Part shown: positions 1 through 9,829 of the stretch, in pieces
How the letters are laid out: the number at the start of each line of letters is the position of its first letter
Numbering within the stretch: the stretch's first letter is position 1
Assembly (NCBI RefSeq): GCF_014897315.1
Contig: NZ_JABUYL010000012.1
Coordinates: 1-64,000, forward strand
Direction: 5' to 3'
Length of the DNA stretch: 64,000 nucleotides
Source: Proteus sp. FME41
GTDB lineage: Bacteria; Pseudomonadota; Gammaproteobacteria; Enterobacterales; Enterobacteriaceae
The notes under the pieces: generated by a model
What the model was told of the DNA's origin: nothing
Seen by the model: only the letters and a program-made list of their open reading frames with translations
Databases searched by the model: none
Translations under genes and position numbers: made by a program

Positions 1-8
1 TTAACCTG
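1..8 (+). rRNA. 23S rRNA, last bases of 3' end (partial)
   Basis: The window opens with TTAACCTG, which corresponds to the last bases of an enterobacterial 23S rRNA. It lies about 115 bases upstream of a complete 5S gene, the usual rRNA operon spacing. A small hairpin (AACACC at 11-16, GGTGTT at 20-25) follows at once, as in the 23S-5S spacer where the processing stem forms. Only the tail is in view, so the exact end is approximate. Confidence 0.6.
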
Positions 9-123
9 ACAACACCGAAGGTGTTTTGTCTGAGAGACAAAGAGTAGATGAAGTAAGCTTGTTAAAGATTGAAATTACTGGTTATGGAGTAGGAATACGA
101 GATAACGGGTAATAAACAGAATT

Positions 124-243
124 TGCTTGGCGGCCATAGCGCAGCGGACCCACCTGATCCCATGCCGAACTCAGAAGTGAAACGTTGTAGCGCCGATGGT
201 AGTGTGGGGTCTCCCCATGTGAGAGTAGGGAACTGCCAGGCAT
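124..243 (+). rRNA. rrf: 5S ribosomal RNA
   Basis: A complete 120-nt 5S rRNA gene. It begins TGCTTGGCGGCC and ends GGAACTGCCAGGCAT, and these ends pair to form helix I. The central conserved stretch CCGAACTCAGAAGTGAAACG is intact. It is followed 51 bases later by tRNA-Asp, an order found in several enterobacterial rRNA operons. Confidence 0.97.
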
Positions 244-294
244 TAAATTAAAGCATCAGTGTTTGGTAAAACATTGATAGCGAAAAGAATACGC

Positions 295-371
295 GGAGCG
301 GTAGTTCAGTTGGTTAGAATACCTGCCTGTCACGCAGGGGGTCGCGGGTTCGAGTCCCGTCCGTTCCGCCA
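295..371 (+). tRNA. aspT: tRNA-Asp (anticodon GTC), CCA encoded
   Basis: A 77-nt gene. The acceptor stem pairs GGAGCGG at the start with CCGTTCC near the end, and the terminal CCA is encoded. The anticodon loop reads CTGTCAC with GTC at 329-331, flanked by a CCTGC/GCAGG stem. The T arm contains GGTTCGAGTCC. It matches the tRNA-Asp placed after 5S in several enterobacterial rRNA operons; the symbol follows that usage and the paralogue cannot be decided from sequence alone. Confidence 0.97.
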
Positions 372-380
372 ACATTAAGA

Positions 381-411
381 AACCTAAGTCTAACGACTTA
401 GGTTTTTTTTT
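381..411 (+). terminator. rRNA operon terminator
   Basis: A perfect 10-bp stem (AACCTAAGTC at 381-390, GACTTAGGTT at 395-404) with a TAAC loop runs into a long T tract. This is a canonical intrinsic terminator placed ten bases after tRNA-Asp. Confidence 0.93.
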
Positions 412-456
412 GCTTAAATTTTATGATAGCGATGAATTGATAATTTAAATCTAAGT

Positions 457-490
457 AAAAGTGATTATCTCTATAAAAATAATCACTTTT
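457..490. repeat. Perfect 12-bp inverted repeat after the rRNA operon
   Basis: AAAAGTGATTAT at 457-468 is exactly complementary to ATAATCACTTTT at 479-490, with a 10-base AT-rich loop. It sits between the rRNA terminator and yafD. It could be a back-up terminator (its 3' arm ends in four T) or a protein-binding dyad for yafD. Confidence 0.55.
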
Positions 491-585
491 GTTGACGATG
501 ATATCCTTTTAAAAGATGAGGGCAATGCTAGGCTTTGGTATACTAAAGCTAAAGCAAGAAACCTTGCTGGCTATCTGAGGTTGCA

Positions 586-1371
586 ATGGCGAAAAAACCG
601 ACTTATTCAGTACGTTTTGTGGCAGGTCAACCTGTAGAAAGGATTGAACCAAGCCCGCCTTTAAGCGAAAGAGTAGATATGTTGCCTATCGGGATGCCTC
701 TTTACACTGATGGCACGTTAAAAATTGCGGTTTGGAATATCTATAAACAGCAACGGCCAAATTGGCGTAACATGTTGGAGATTCTCTCAACAGATACGCA
801 CTTACTTCTACTACAAGAAGCACAAACAACCCCTGAGTTAGTCCGTTTCTCTGGAAATCACCACTTAATTGCAGACCAAGTTCCAGCTTTGGCTTTTCAG
901 CAACATCCTGCAGGAGTGATGACATTATCAAGTTCTCATCCTATTTATTGTTGCCCTTTAAGAGAAAAAGAGCCATTTTTACGTTTATCAAAATCAGCAT
1001 TAATTACGGTATATCCGCTGATCATGGGTGATCATCTTATGGTTATTAATGTGCATGCGATTAACTTTAGTTTCGGTGTTGATGTTTATCAGCGTCAATT
1101 AAGTAATTTATCTGTTCATATTATTCATCATAAAGGTCCCGTTATTCTTGCTGGTGATTTTAATGCATGGAGTCGTCCTAGAGTGAATGTATTAAAGCGC
1201 TTTGCGAGAAGATTGAGACTCAAAGAGGTTATTTTTGATAATGATTGGCGTACTAAAGCATTTGGTAAGCCACTTGATTATATTTTTTATCGCGGTTTAT
1301 CACTCAATAATGCAGAAGTTTTAATTACAGATGCATCAGATCATCATCCTTTAGTTGCGACATTTTATTAG
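586..1371 (+). CDS. yafD: Endonuclease/exonuclease/phosphatase family protein YafD
   Basis: A 261-residue protein that closely matches E. coli YafD in length and sequence (for example QEAQTTPELV and VYCCPLRE-like YCCPLREKEP). It has the signature residues of the DNase I-like metal-dependent fold: WNIYKQ at 50-55, QEA at 77-79, the catalytic GDFNAW at 190-195, LDYIFYRG around 230-237 and the C-terminal SDHHP at 251-255. The substrate is not known; the fold hydrolyses phosphodiester or phosphomonoester bonds. No signal peptide is visible, so it is probably cytoplasmic. TGAGG at 576-580 lies five bases before the ATG and supports this start. Position downstream of an rRNA operon ending in tRNA-Asp recalls the E. 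coli rrnH-aspU-yafD neighbourhood. Confidence 0.93.
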   Translation: MAKKPTYSVRFVAGQPVERIEPSPPLSERVDMLPIGMPLYTDGTLKIAVWNIYKQQRPNWRNMLEILSTDTHLLLLQEAQTTPELVRFSGNHHLIADQVPALAFQQHPAGVMTLSSSHPIYCCPLREKEPFLRLSKSALITVYPLIMGDHLMVINVHAINFSFGVDVYQRQLSNLSVHIIHHKGPVILAGDFNAWSRPRVNVLKRFARRLRLKEVIFDNDWRTKAFGKPLDYIFYRGLSLNNAEVLITDASDHHPLVATFY

Positions 1372-1399
1372 TAAGTGACGATAACAATGGTTAATATTA

Positions 1400-1417
1400 A
1401 ATTTAAATATTTAAATT
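1400..1417. repeat. 18-bp perfect AT palindrome upstream of the SQR-like gene
   Basis: AATTTAAATATTTAAATT is its own reverse complement with no spacer. It lies in the 183-bp gap between yafD and the SQR-like gene, about 140 bases before the latter's start. It may be a regulator-binding dyad, but in AT-rich DNA such palindromes also arise by chance. Confidence 0.3.
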
Positions 1418-1554
1418 CGATATGATTATACCAATTATCAATTAGAATAATTATTTTAAATATAGCTTATCTATCTATTTAATCTATTTGTTATATTAAT
1501 GCCTTTTACTATACTTTTTTTGTCTATCTAATATCACTAGATATAGGAAATAAA

Positions 1555-2748
1555 ATGCCAACAAAAAATATAGTTATTATTGGCGGTGGTACCGGCGGAA
1601 CTATTCTTGCTAATATCCTGGCTAAAAAGTTAAATGACGAAATTTTTTCAAATAAAATCAAAATAACACTTATTTCAGATAATCCTCATCATTATTACAA
1701 GCCTGCATTTATGTATATTGCATTTAATCTTTTTTTAAAAGAAGAGTTAATGCGATCAGAAAGAAGTTTATTAAGACCTGAAATTGAATTTGTTATCGAT
1801 AAAGCTGAGCGTTTTGACTTTAATAATAAAGTTATCTATTGCGAGTCCAAAAGAAAATATAATTATGATTTTTTAGTTTTAGCAACTGGCTGTGTTCCTA
1901 GCCCTCATCGAATTGAAGGTTTAAAAGAAGCAGGAAGTCATTTTTATCAATATGAAGCAGCAAGAGCACTTGCTGATAAACTTGCGACAATTGAAAAAGG
2001 GCGTGTCTTTATTACAGTGAGTTTCCCTGAAACGCCAAATGTGCCTCATCAATGTGGTATTGCTCCGATGGAAACAACTTTGATGCTTGATGAATTATTG
2101 CGCCAACGTCGAGTAAGAAATAATATCGAAATTGTTTATACCTATCCTACAGTCTCTCAACTTTTAAGAAATTGTTTGTTTATGCAACAAGAGGTCTGTG
2201 AAGTTCTTCCAGCGGTATTCTCTGAGCGAGATATTAAGGCTAAACGTGGATTTACATTAAGCCATGTTGATCCTGATAAGAAAATAGCTTATTCAAAAGA
2301 GGGTGAAGCAGAACCTTTTGATATTTTGATGAGTACACCTCCTATTACTGCAGTTGAAGCTATTCGTAATACGGGATTAAGTGAGCATAAAAATGGTGAA
2401 GGTTGGCTACCCACTGATCCGGAAACATTGCAAGTTTATGGACTGAATCAAGTTTATGTTATTGGTGACACCGTTGATTTACCGATCAGTAAAGCCGGTG
2501 GTAGCTGTCATAACCAAGCGGGTGTGATTGCCAATAATATTTGTGGTGAGCTTCGCTACGGTTATCCTGCTGCGATTTATGATGGACGAGTGCAAGCAGT
2601 TGCACAAATGGGATTATCGGCAGGCATGCCATTACAATATGATTATAAACATGACGTAATACCGACACCGCCAACAAAATTGGGTGGACTGCTGCGTAAT
2701 AGTTATAACCGAGGTTTATATTGGGCAACCGTTAGAGGACTATTATAG
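1555..2748 (+). CDS. Sulfide:quinone oxidoreductase-like FAD protein
   Basis: A 397-residue flavoprotein of the SQR/flavocytochrome c sulfide dehydrogenase branch of the two-dinucleotide-binding oxidoreductases. The N-terminal FAD motif reads IIGGGTGGT (8-16). The second FAD contact, VYVIGDTVDLP, is at 300-310. Cysteines at 113, 167 (QCGIAPME) and 318 (GGSCHNQAG) lie where SQRs carry the FAD-linked and redox-active cysteines, so oxidation of sulfide with transfer of electrons to quinone at the inner membrane is the likely role. That function is inferred; FAD-linked NADH dehydrogenases share the fold. AGGAA before the ATG supports the start. The next gene begins 2 bases after the stop, indicating one transcript. 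Confidence 0.8.
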   Translation: MPTKNIVIIGGGTGGTILANILAKKLNDEIFSNKIKITLISDNPHHYYKPAFMYIAFNLFLKEELMRSERSLLRPEIEFVIDKAERFDFNNKVIYCESKRKYNYDFLVLATGCVPSPHRIEGLKEAGSHFYQYEAARALADKLATIEKGRVFITVSFPETPNVPHQCGIAPMETTLMLDELLRQRRVRNNIEIVYTYPTVSQLLRNCLFMQQEVCEVLPAVFSERDIKAKRGFTLSHVDPDKKIAYSKEGEAEPFDILMSTPPITAVEAIRNTGLSEHKNGEGWLPTDPETLQVYGLNQVYVIGDTVDLPISKAGGSCHNQAGVIANNICGELRYGYPAAIYDGRVQAVAQMGLSAGMPLQYDYKHDVIPTPPTKLGGLLRNSYNRGLYWATVRGLL

Positions 2749-2749
2749 A

Positions 2750-3148
2750 ATGAGCGAAAATAATTTAAGTCCAACAGATATTCAATTGTTATCCGATGAA
2801 GATAAACAGCATCTTCAGCACTTATTAGAGAAAGCAAGACCATTATTAGCATTAAAACGATTTGATAATATTGTTGATTTGTTATCTCTAATATCAGATT
2901 CAATTGATATTATGGATAATGCTACGGTTGAAAAGCTTTCAGTGGCATTTGAAGAAACATTGATCCCGGTATGGGAATTAAGTGCTGCTTATAATATGGC
3001 AAAAAAAGAATCTATTTATCAAGATAAAAAATACACTTTAGGTTCAACATTCTCATTATTAAAAAATCCTGATACATTGAAAGGAATTTCAATCGTTTTA
3101 AGAACAGTTCAAATTATCGGTGAAAATAATAAAAAAATAGAAAGTTAA
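2750..3148 (+). CDS. DUF1641 family protein, partner of the SQR-like flavoprotein
   Basis: A 132-residue acidic, helical protein of the DUF1641 type, a family usually found beside formate dehydrogenase or SQR-like flavoprotein genes; its biochemical role is not established. The reading frame is open further upstream to 2684, but the ATG at 2750 is preferred: it falls just after the upstream stop and follows AGAGGA at 2734-2739. The conserved-looking C-terminal segment includes TLGSTFSLLKNPDTLKG, preceding a short helix. No signal peptide or membrane segment is seen, so it is probably a cytoplasmic or peripheral partner of the flavoprotein encoded immediately before it. Confidence 0.75.
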   Translation: MSENNLSPTDIQLLSDEDKQHLQHLLEKARPLLALKRFDNIVDLLSLISDSIDIMDNATVEKLSVAFEETLIPVWELSAAYNMAKKESIYQDKKYTLGSTFSLLKNPDTLKGISIVLRTVQIIGENNKKIES

Positions 3149-3261
3149 TTATTTTTTATTAGATTTAGTGAGATAAGGTAATCAATGTTTAATATATTGA
3201 AAAATATATTGTGCTTTTTTATCTGTTAGATATCTGTTTAATCAATGTTATTCAAAAAATA

Positions 3262-3289
3262 AAGGGCTATGGATTTCGCCATAGCCCTT
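3262..3289. terminator. Bidirectional terminator between the SQR/DUF1641 pair and proY
   Basis: AAGGGCTATGG (3262-3272) pairs perfectly with CCATAGCCCTT (3279-3289) around a six-base loop, with A- and T-rich flanks on both sides. It lies between convergent genes and can serve both. Confidence 0.85.
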
Positions 3290-3338
3290 ATTTATTATTA
3301 CTTATTATTTGTAGTGATAAGTAATTATGAAGTGCTCG

Positions 3339-4706
3339 TTATTTTTGAGCCGCTCTTGGTTTGATACCCACATAGTAGCCAATAGTTAAAATCGCTACCC
3401 ACACCATACCGACAACTAATGCCATTCTGGTTGATTCAAAATAGCCTAAAATTGCGATAACAAACGCCATAAAGACGATAGTCAGTGCAGGAGCAACAGG
3501 CCACATTGGTACTGGAAATTTGAGTGTTTTTACTTCCTCTGGGCTCATCTTACGACGCATAGCGACTTGAGAAAGTAAAATCATTAACCAAACCCAAACC
3601 GTTGCAAATGTCGCAATAGAAGCAATTAAAATGAAGATTTGTTCTGGAATAAGGTAGTTAAGCACTACACCAAGTAATAATACGACAGACATCACTAACA
3701 CGGTCATCCAAGGCACCCCATTGCGGGTAAGCTTCATAAAGGATTTCGGTGCTTGTCCTTCTTGTGCCATACCGTACATCATGCGTCCAGCGCCAAAAAT
3801 ATCACTATTAATTGCAGAAATTGCGGCGGTGATAACGACAAGATTCAAGATATTAGCGGCTGAATTTATCCCTAAATTTGAGAAAATTTGCACAAATGGG
3901 CTACCATTATGACCGATTTGCTGCCAAGGGAAGATGCACATTAGAATAAAAATTGTCAGCACATAGAATAATAAGATACGAAACGGTACGGCATTGATAG
4001 CTTTTGGAATGGTTTTTTCAGGATCTTTAGCTTCACTGGCTGTGATACCAATGACTTCAATACCCCCAAAAGCAAACATGACAATGGCGAGCGAGGCGAT
4101 AACCCCTTCAATACCATTTGGCATAAAGCCACCAAACTCCCATAAGTTAGAGATACCAATAGGGTGTTCAGTTTGTTGGCCAAAGCCATACATCATAATG
4201 ACAATACCACCAATGATCATTGCGATAATGGCAGTGACTTTAATAATAGAAAGCCAAAACTCCATTTCACCAAATATCTTCACATGGCAAAGGTTCAAGG
4301 CGCCAATAAAGCAGACTATCCCTAATACCCATATCCACTGCTCAACCTCTGGGAACCAAAGTTTCATATAAAAGCCAAATGCCGTAACGTCTGCCAGACA
4401 AACAATTAGCATTTCAAAAACGTAGTTCCAGCCTGTTAAGAAGCCAGCTAAAGGTCCCATATAATGGCTTGCATATTGTGAAAAAGAGCCTGCAACAGGG
4501 TGATGAACAGCCATTTCCCCTAATGCACGCATAACCATAAATACGGCAGCACCACCAATAAGATAAGCCAATAATACAGCAGGGCCCGCTTTCTCAATGG
4601 CAGCTGCTGAGCCATAAAATAAACCTGTACCGATTGCAGAGCCTAGCGCCATGAAACGAATGTGCCGGCCTGATAATCCTCGTGAAAGTTGATTCTCTTT
4701 TTGCAT
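3339..4706 (-). CDS. proY: Amino acid permease, ProY type
   Basis: A 455-residue APC-superfamily transporter with about 12 membrane helices. The start ([16 protein letters not shown]) and the [12 protein letters not shown] substrate/cation-binding helix 1 match E. coli ProY in sequence and length (457 residues). Other matching segments are [20 protein letters not shown] and [15 protein letters not shown]. It is expected to import proline or a related amino acid by proton symport across the inner membrane; ProY is less well characterised than PutP and ProP, so the substrate is less sure than the family. GGGAA lies about 10 bases upstream of the ATG on the minus strand. It is transcribed alone, divergently from queE. 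Confidence 0.88.
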   Translation of the reverse strand: MQKENQLSRGLSGRHIRFMALGSAIGTGLFYGSAAAIEKAGPAVLLAYLIGGAAVFMVMRALGEMAVHHPVAGSFSQYASHYMGPLAGFLTGWNYVFEMLIVCLADVTAFGFYMKLWFPEVEQWIWVLGIVCFIGALNLCHVKIFGEMEFWLSIIKVTAIIAMIIGGIVIMMYGFGQQTEHPIGISNLWEFGGFMPNGIEGVIASLAIVMFAFGGIEVIGITASEAKDPEKTIPKAINAVPFRILLFYVLTIFILMCIFPWQQIGHNGSPFVQIFSNLGINSAANILNLVVITAAISAINSDIFGAGRMMYGMAQEGQAPKSFMKLTRNGVPWMTVLVMSVVLLLGVVLNYLIPEQIFILIASIATFATVWVWLMILLSQVAMRRKMSPEEVKTLKFPVPMWPVAPALTIVFMAFVIAILGYFESTRMALVVGMVWVAILTIGYYVGIKPRAAQK

Positions 4707-4872
4707 CTAAAGTATTCCCATCTCTGTCCAACGGAGGAAATCTATCCTCTTTTTCAGTGTCTTCGCGCACGTTAGCTATTCAAAACAAACCATGTACCTT
4801 ATCATAAAGCCTCTTACGGTGAGATAGTTATCTGTAATAATCATCAGCATTCATTGGATATCAGAGTTTCTT

Positions 4873-5544
4873 ATGCAATACCCCATTAATGAAGTGTTTC
4901 AAACCTTACAGGGCGAAGGTGTTTTTACTGGCGTTCCTGCGCTTTTTGTTCGATTACAGGGTTGTCCTGTGGGTTGTAGTTGGTGTGATACCAAACATAC
5001 TTGGGAAAAAGAAGACGAAAAAAAAGTTCCTCTTGGTGATATCCCGATTAAAACGCAAGAAAGTGATGCTTGGGGAGAAGCCAGCGTCGCTCAGATTTTA
5101 TCACTTTTCCAGCAGCAAGGTTATAGTGCAAAACACGTGGTTATCACGGGAGGTGAGCCTTGCTTATATGATTTACGTCCTTTAACAGAAGGGCTTGAGC
5201 AAGCAGGTTTTGCCTGCCAAATAGAAACGAGTGGTACTCACGATATTTTATGTAGTGAGAATACATGGGTGACGCTTTCCCCAAAAGTAGGCATGAAAGG
5301 GGGATTTACGGTGTTACCCCGCGCAATCAATCGCGCTAATGAGATAAAACATCCTGTTGGGCGTGAAAAAGATATTGAAGCGTTAGATGCCTTACTGACA
5401 TTACGTAAAAAACACCCTGCACCTGTTGTTGCCTTACAACCCATTAGTTGTAAAGAGAGTGCAACGGCATTATGTATTAAAACCTGTATTGAACGTAATT
5501 GGCGTTTCTCGATGCAAACGCATAAGTATTTAAATATTGCGTGA
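4873..5544 (+). CDS. queE: 7-carboxy-7-deazaguanine synthase QueE
   Basis: A 223-residue radical-SAM enzyme that converts 6-carboxy-5,6,7,8-tetrahydropterin to 7-carboxy-7-deazaguanine in queuosine biosynthesis. The N-terminal cluster motif is CPVGCSWC (C31, C35, C38), the enterobacterial QueE spacing with three residues between the first two cysteines. TGGEPCLYD further on is the SAM-binding GGE motif. The length matches E. coli QueE. It stands in a single-gene unit convergent with queD, which supplies its substrate. No preQ1 riboswitch is visible in the 166-bp upstream gap. Confidence 0.95.
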   Translation: MQYPINEVFQTLQGEGVFTGVPALFVRLQGCPVGCSWCDTKHTWEKEDEKKVPLGDIPIKTQESDAWGEASVAQILSLFQQQGYSAKHVVITGGEPCLYDLRPLTEGLEQAGFACQIETSGTHDILCSENTWVTLSPKVGMKGGFTVLPRAINRANEIKHPVGREKDIEALDALLTLRKKHPAPVVALQPISCKESATALCIKTCIERNWRFSMQTHKYLNIA

Positions 5545-5561
5545 TCGTGTTTTTAATATAA

Positions 5562-5592
5562 AAAATCAGCCAATAACAGGCTGATTTTCTTT
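5562..5592. terminator. Bidirectional terminator between queE and queD
   Basis: AAAATCAGCC (5562-5571) pairs with GGCTGATTTT (5579-5588) around a seven-base loop; T-rich on the plus side and A-rich before it, so it also works for queD on the minus strand. Confidence 0.88.
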
Positions 5593-5623
5593 TAGGTGAT
5601 AACGGGTTAATGCTAAAACCGAT

Positions 5624-5989
5624 TTACTCACCGCGATAAATACAGCCTGCTGTGCACGTCTCTTTCACCATTATTGCTGATAATAAAGGCAGTGTTGGCT
5701 TTACTTGCTGCCAAATCCATTTTGCAAGCACTTCGCTGGTCGGATTTTCAAGACCTTCAATATCATTAAGATAGTAGTGATCTAGACGCTCAAGAGTGGG
5801 TTTAAATGCAGCTTTCACATCAGCAAAATCAATAAGCCAACCTGAATGTGCATCAACTTTTCCTGTTAGCTCTAATCTAACAAGAAAAGAGTGCCCATGA
5901 AGACGTCCACATTTGTGGCCTTCAGGAACATGTGGCAAATGGTGGGCAGCTTCAAACTGAAAATCTTTAAAGATGGTGGTTGTCATCAA
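5624..5989 (-). CDS. queD: 6-carboxytetrahydropterin synthase QueD
   Basis: A 121-residue T-fold enzyme that makes 6-carboxy-5,6,7,8-tetrahydropterin from dihydroneopterin triphosphate, the step before QueE. Zinc ligands are visible: H16 in FEAAHHLPH, and H31 and H33 in [10 protein letters not shown]27 is the catalytic cysteine. The C-terminus [13 protein letters not shown] is identical to E. coli QueD, and the length is the same. It starts Met-Met; the first ATG is used as in E. coli. The 297-bp gap upstream is shared with the divergent cysJIH promoter region. Confidence 0.95.
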   Translation of the reverse strand: MMTTTIFKDFQFEAAHHLPHVPEGHKCGRLHGHSFLVRLELTGKVDAHSGWLIDFADVKAAFKPTLERLDHYYLNDIEGLENPTSEVLAKWIWQQVKPTLPLLSAIMVKETCTAGCIYRGE

Positions 5990-6286
5990 AACTCTCTTGA
6001 CTTAATTAGTAAAAAAAAGACACAAATAGTACGAAGTCTACCAGTGTAGCCGATTTAGCGTATCACGCCTAATCTCCCTTAATCTTAATGGCTTATTATG
6101 TTCCTTTTTGCTTATTGATTATATTGGTAAAGGAAACCGATAAATAAATTTAGCATTTAAGGTTATTAGATAGAGCCAACAGGTCTTTAATTCACCTTCT
6201 AATCGTGGGATACCCTCTCAATATTAGAAATAATATCAAAGAACAATAAAGCACAGATAAGTGCTTCGCTTTTTAAGGCAGGATAA
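5990..6286. promoter_or_regulatory. Divergent queD/cysJIH control region
   Basis: A 297-bp AT-rich gap separates divergent queD and cysJ. In Enterobacterales cysJIH is activated here by CysB with N-acetylserine, which binds poorly conserved sites. I could not locate a convincing CysB site or a clear -10/-35 pair by eye, so the assignment rests on context. Confidence 0.4.
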
Positions 6287-8098
6287 ATGAGCAATCGACC
6301 TCCATTATTATCAATACTTCCATTAACACCGGAGCAATTGAGTAAATTACAGGACGTAACAAAAGATCTCTCAACAGCGCAAATGGCGTGGTTATCTGGC
6401 TATTTGTGGGGACAGCTTAATCCTTCAGCTGTACCTGCATCGACAACAGTTACCTCAACACAGGTATCAGAGCAGGAAACGATTACATTGATCTCTGCTT
6501 CACAAACGGGCAATGCGCGTCGCCTTGCTGAACAGTTACGGGATAACCTAGTTGCTCACAAATTAAATGTCGAACTATATTCAGCAGGTGAATATAAGTT
6601 TAAGCAGATCCATAAAACAACAACCTTGATCATTATTGTATCAACGCAAGGTGAAGGTGATCCTCCTGAAGAAGCCATCGCTTTTTATAAATACCTGAAC
6701 TCTAAAAAAGCGGCTGAAATGAAAGAAACGGCCTATACCGTATTGAGTTTAGGTGATACTTCTTATGAGCATTTCTGCAAGGCAGGTAAAGACGTTGATG
6801 AGCGAATTGCACAACTGGGCGCAACACGTTTATTGCCAAGAGTTGATGCCGATGTTGAATATCAAACTGTTGCGGATGAATGGATAAAACAGCTTACAGA
6901 AATTTTAAAAGCAAGAGTACCAGCACAAAGTACGCAAGTATTACAACAAACACAGTCAGGTACGACGGATACGATTGAAGCCTCTATTTATCATCGAGAT
7001 GCGCCTTTTACTGCCACATTACTGACTAATCAAAAAATTACGGGTAGAAAGTCGGATAGAGATATTCGTCATATTGAAATCAGCCTTGAAGGTTCTGATT
7101 TACAATATCAACCGGGAGATGCATTGGGTGTTTGGTTTAATAACTCACCTGAAAAAGTCGATGAACTCATTGCGTTATTGTGGTTAAACGGGGATGAACC
7201 TGTCACGTTAAAATCCCAAACCTTCACTTTAAAAGAAGCGTTATTGCATCGTTGTGAACTCACTCAAAATAGCACACCCATCGTAAAAGCTTATGCCCAA
7301 TTGACGCGTCATGAAGATCTATTGTCATTGGTGGCTGATAAAACCAAACTTCAGCAATATGCGGATAAACATCCTATCAATGAAATGATACGCCAATATT
7401 GTGCACAACCTACAGCACAAGATTTTGTGGATATTTTACGTCCATTAACACCACGCCTTTATTCTATTGCGTCATCACAGCAAGAAGTGGAAGACGAAGT
7501 ACACCTTACGTTGGGCGTTGTTCGTTATGACGTAAATTCGCGTGCTTATACTGGAGGTGCTTCTGGCTTTTTAGCGGATAGCTTGAAAGAAGGTGATACC
7601 GTCAATGTTTTTATTGAAAGAAATGAACACTTTCGTTTACCGAATGATAACGATGCTCCTGTGATTATGATTGGCCCTGGAACAGGTATCGCACCATTTA
7701 GAAGTTTTATGCAACAACGTGAAAATGACGGTGCAACAGGTAAAAACTGGCTATTTTTCGGTAACCCTCATTTTGTAGAAGATTTTCTCTATCAAGTGGA
7801 ATGGCAACGCTATGTCAAAAGTGGGTTGTTAACGCATATCGACTTAGCATGGTCACGAGACCAAGCCCATAAAATTTATGTACAAGATAAATTACGTGAA
7901 CGCGGTAGTGAGATTTGGCAATGGTTACAGCAAGGTGCTTATCTTTATGTCTGTGGTGATGCATCACATATGGCAAAAGATGTTGAGCAGATCTTGTTAG
8001 ATATTGTGATGAAGTATGGCAATAAAAATAATGAAGAAGCAGATGAATATTTAAGTGAGCTACGCCTAGAACGGCGTTATCAGAGGGATGTCTATTAA
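6287..8098 (+). CDS. cysJ: Sulfite reductase (NADPH) flavoprotein alpha subunit
   Basis: A 603-residue diflavin reductase that passes electrons from NADPH through FAD and FMN to the CysI hemoprotein for reduction of sulfite to sulfide. An N-terminal flavodoxin domain (about 66-204, starting [16 protein letters not shown]) is followed by a FAD domain containing RLYSIASS and GGASGFLAD. The NADPH-binding part has [14 protein letters not shown] near residue 460 and [13 protein letters not shown], and the C-terminus [10 protein letters not shown] is typical. The length is close to the 599 residues of E. coli CysJ. The stop codon abuts the ATG of cysI, so the two subunits are translationally coupled. 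Confidence 0.97.
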   Translation: MSNRPPLLSILPLTPEQLSKLQDVTKDLSTAQMAWLSGYLWGQLNPSAVPASTTVTSTQVSEQETITLISASQTGNARRLAEQLRDNLVAHKLNVELYSAGEYKFKQIHKTTTLIIIVSTQGEGDPPEEAIAFYKYLNSKKAAEMKETAYTVLSLGDTSYEHFCKAGKDVDERIAQLGATRLLPRVDADVEYQTVADEWIKQLTEILKARVPAQSTQVLQQTQSGTTDTIEASIYHRDAPFTATLLTNQKITGRKSDRDIRHIEISLEGSDLQYQPGDALGVWFNNSPEKVDELIALLWLNGDEPVTLKSQTFTLKEALLHRCELTQNSTPIVKAYAQLTRHEDLLSLVADKTKLQQYADKHPINEMIRQYCAQPTAQDFVDILRPLTPRLYSIASSQQEVEDEVHLTLGVVRYDVNSRAYTGGASGFLADSLKEGDTVNVFIERNEHFRLPNDNDAPVIMIGPGTGIAPFRSFMQQRENDGATGKNWLFFGNPHFVEDFLYQVEWQRYVKSGLLTHIDLAWSRDQAHKIYVQDKLRERGSEIWQWLQQGAYLYVCGDASHMAKDVEQILLDIVMKYGNKNNEEADEYLSELRLERRYQRDVY

Positions 8099-9829
8099 AT
8101 GAAATCATACACTCAAGCGCCCTTAGTGGTTGAAGGGAAACTGGCTGATAGTGAACGCATGAAAAAAGAGAGTCATTTTTTACGCGGCACTATTACAGAA
8201 GACTTACACAATGGTTTAACGGGTGGCTTTGAAGGGGATAACTTTTTGTTAATTCGCTTTCATGGCATGTATCAACAAGATGACAGAGATATTCGCGCTG
8301 AACGTGCTGAGCAAATGCTAGAACCTCGTCATGCAATGATGTTACGTTGCCGCTTACCCGGAGGCATTATTTCGCCTAAACAGTGGCTTAGCATTGATAA
8401 GTTTGCGACTGAAAATACGCTTTATGGCAGTATTCGTATTACCAATCGTCAAACATTTCAATTTCACGGCATTTTAAAAGGCAATGTAAAACCCGCACAT
8501 CAAATGCTGGTGGCAACAGGTCTGGATGCTTTAGCGACAGCGAACGATGTTAACCGTAACGTGTTATGTACGTCAAACCCAGTGCAATCTTCATTACACC
8601 AAGAAGCGTATGAGTGGGCGAAAAAAATATCAGAACATCTGTTACCTCGCACCCATGCTTATGCCGAAATTTGGTTAGATAAAGAAAAAATAGCCACAAC
8701 AGACGAAGAGCCCATCTTAGGCGAAACCTATTTACCGCGGAAATTTAAAACGACAGTCGTAATCCCTCCTCATAATGATGTCGATCTTCATGCAAATGAC
8801 ATGAATTTTATTGCAATTGCGGAGAATGGGCGTCTTGTCGGGTTTAATGTGCTGGTGGGGGGCGGTCTTGCGATGACTCATGGTGATAAGAATACCTTTC
8901 CTCGCTTAGCTAGTGAGTTTGGTTATATCCCTATTGAGAATACATTGGCAATTGCAGAAGCCATTGTGACGACTCAGCGTGATTGGGGAAATCGTACTGA
9001 ACGTAAAAATGCAAAAACAAAATATACACTGGAACGTGTTGGCATAGAGACATTTAAACAAGAGGTTGAACGCCGTTCAGGAGTGACTTTTGAGGCTATT
9101 CGACCTTATGAATTTACCCATCGAGGTGACCAAATCGGTTGGTTAAAAGGTGTTGATAATAAATGGCACCTAACTTTATTTATTGAAAGTGGGCGATTGA
9201 TTGATACGCCAGATACTCCATTAAAAACAGGCGTGGCGGAAATAGCCAAAATTCATCAAGGTGATTTCCGACTGACTGCTAATCAAAATTTAATTGTGGC
9301 CGGTGTATTAGAGAGTGAAAAAGCCAATATTGAAGCGATTGCTCGTCGATATGGATTAATTGATGACACAGTGACACCACTGCGTGAACATGCGATGGCG
9401 TGCGTTTCTTTCCCAACTTGTCCATTAGCAATGGCGGAAGCTGAGCGCTTTTTGCCTTCATTCACCGATACCCTTGATAGTTTGATGACAAAACATGGTG
9501 TGAGTGAAGAGCATATTGTTGTACGAGTCACAGGCTGTCCTAATGGCTGTGGTCGCGCGATGTTGGCGGAAGTTGGGCTGGTGGGTAAAGCACCTGATCG
9601 CTACAACTTGCATTTAGGGGGTAATCGTATTGGGACACGTATTCCTAGAATGTATCGTGAAAATATTACCTCGCAAGAAATCATTGCAATACTGGATCCA
9701 CTGATTGGTGAATGGGCGATTTCTCGTCATAACAATGAAGGTTTCGGTGATTTTCTTATCCGCACTGATGTTGTTAAACCTGTACTGAATTCAGCGATTG
9801 ATTTTTATGAAGTGCAGGAGGCGGTATGA
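8099..9829 (+). CDS. cysI: Sulfite reductase (NADPH) hemoprotein beta subunit
   Basis: A 576-residue subunit that carries the [4Fe-4S]-siroheme centre where sulfite is reduced by six electrons to sulfide. The four cluster cysteines are present as CVSFPTC (C435, C441) and CPNGC (C480, C484), one residue off the E. coli numbering. [13 protein letters not shown] and [12 protein letters not shown] are the conserved sulfite/nitrite-reductase half-domain segments. It starts immediately after the cysJ stop and overlaps cysH by four bases, so cysJIH is one operon. Siroheme comes from CysG, encoded just downstream of cysH. Confidence 0.97.
   Translation: MKSYTQAPLVVEGKLADSERMKKESHFLRGTITEDLHNGLTGGFEGDNFLLIRFHGMYQQDDRDIRAERAEQMLEPRHAMMLRCRLPGGIISPKQWLSIDKFATENTLYGSIRITNRQTFQFHGILKGNVKPAHQMLVATGLDALATANDVNRNVLCTSNPVQSSLHQEAYEWAKKISEHLLPRTHAYAEIWLDKEKIATTDEEPILGETYLPRKFKTTVVIPPHNDVDLHANDMNFIAIAENGRLVGFNVLVGGGLAMTHGDKNTFPRLASEFGYIPIENTLAIAEAIVTTQRDWGNRTERKNAKTKYTLERVGIETFKQEVERRSGVTFEAIRPYEFTHRGDQIGWLKGVDNKWHLTLFIESGRLIDTPDTPLKTGVAEIAKIHQGDFRLTANQNLIVAGVLESEKANIEAIARRYGLIDDTVTPLREHAMACVSFPTCPLAMAEAERFLPSFTDTLDSLMTKHGVSEEHIVVRVTGCPNGCGRAMLAEVGLVGKAPDRYNLHLGGNRIGTRIPRMYRENITSQEIIAILDPLIGEWAISRHNNEGFGDFLIRTDVVKPVLNSAIDFYEVQEAV

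Noticed and set aside
3994-4371. Plus-strand open frame of 125 codons inside proY
   Set aside because: Opposite-strand shadow of a transporter gene; its hydrophobic sequence mirrors proY codons and there is no ribosome-binding site.
4729-4756. Small GAGGA/TCCTC hairpin with T run upstream of queE, as a riboswitch or attenuator
   Set aside because: Only five base pairs, with no preQ1 aptamer features; not enough to call.
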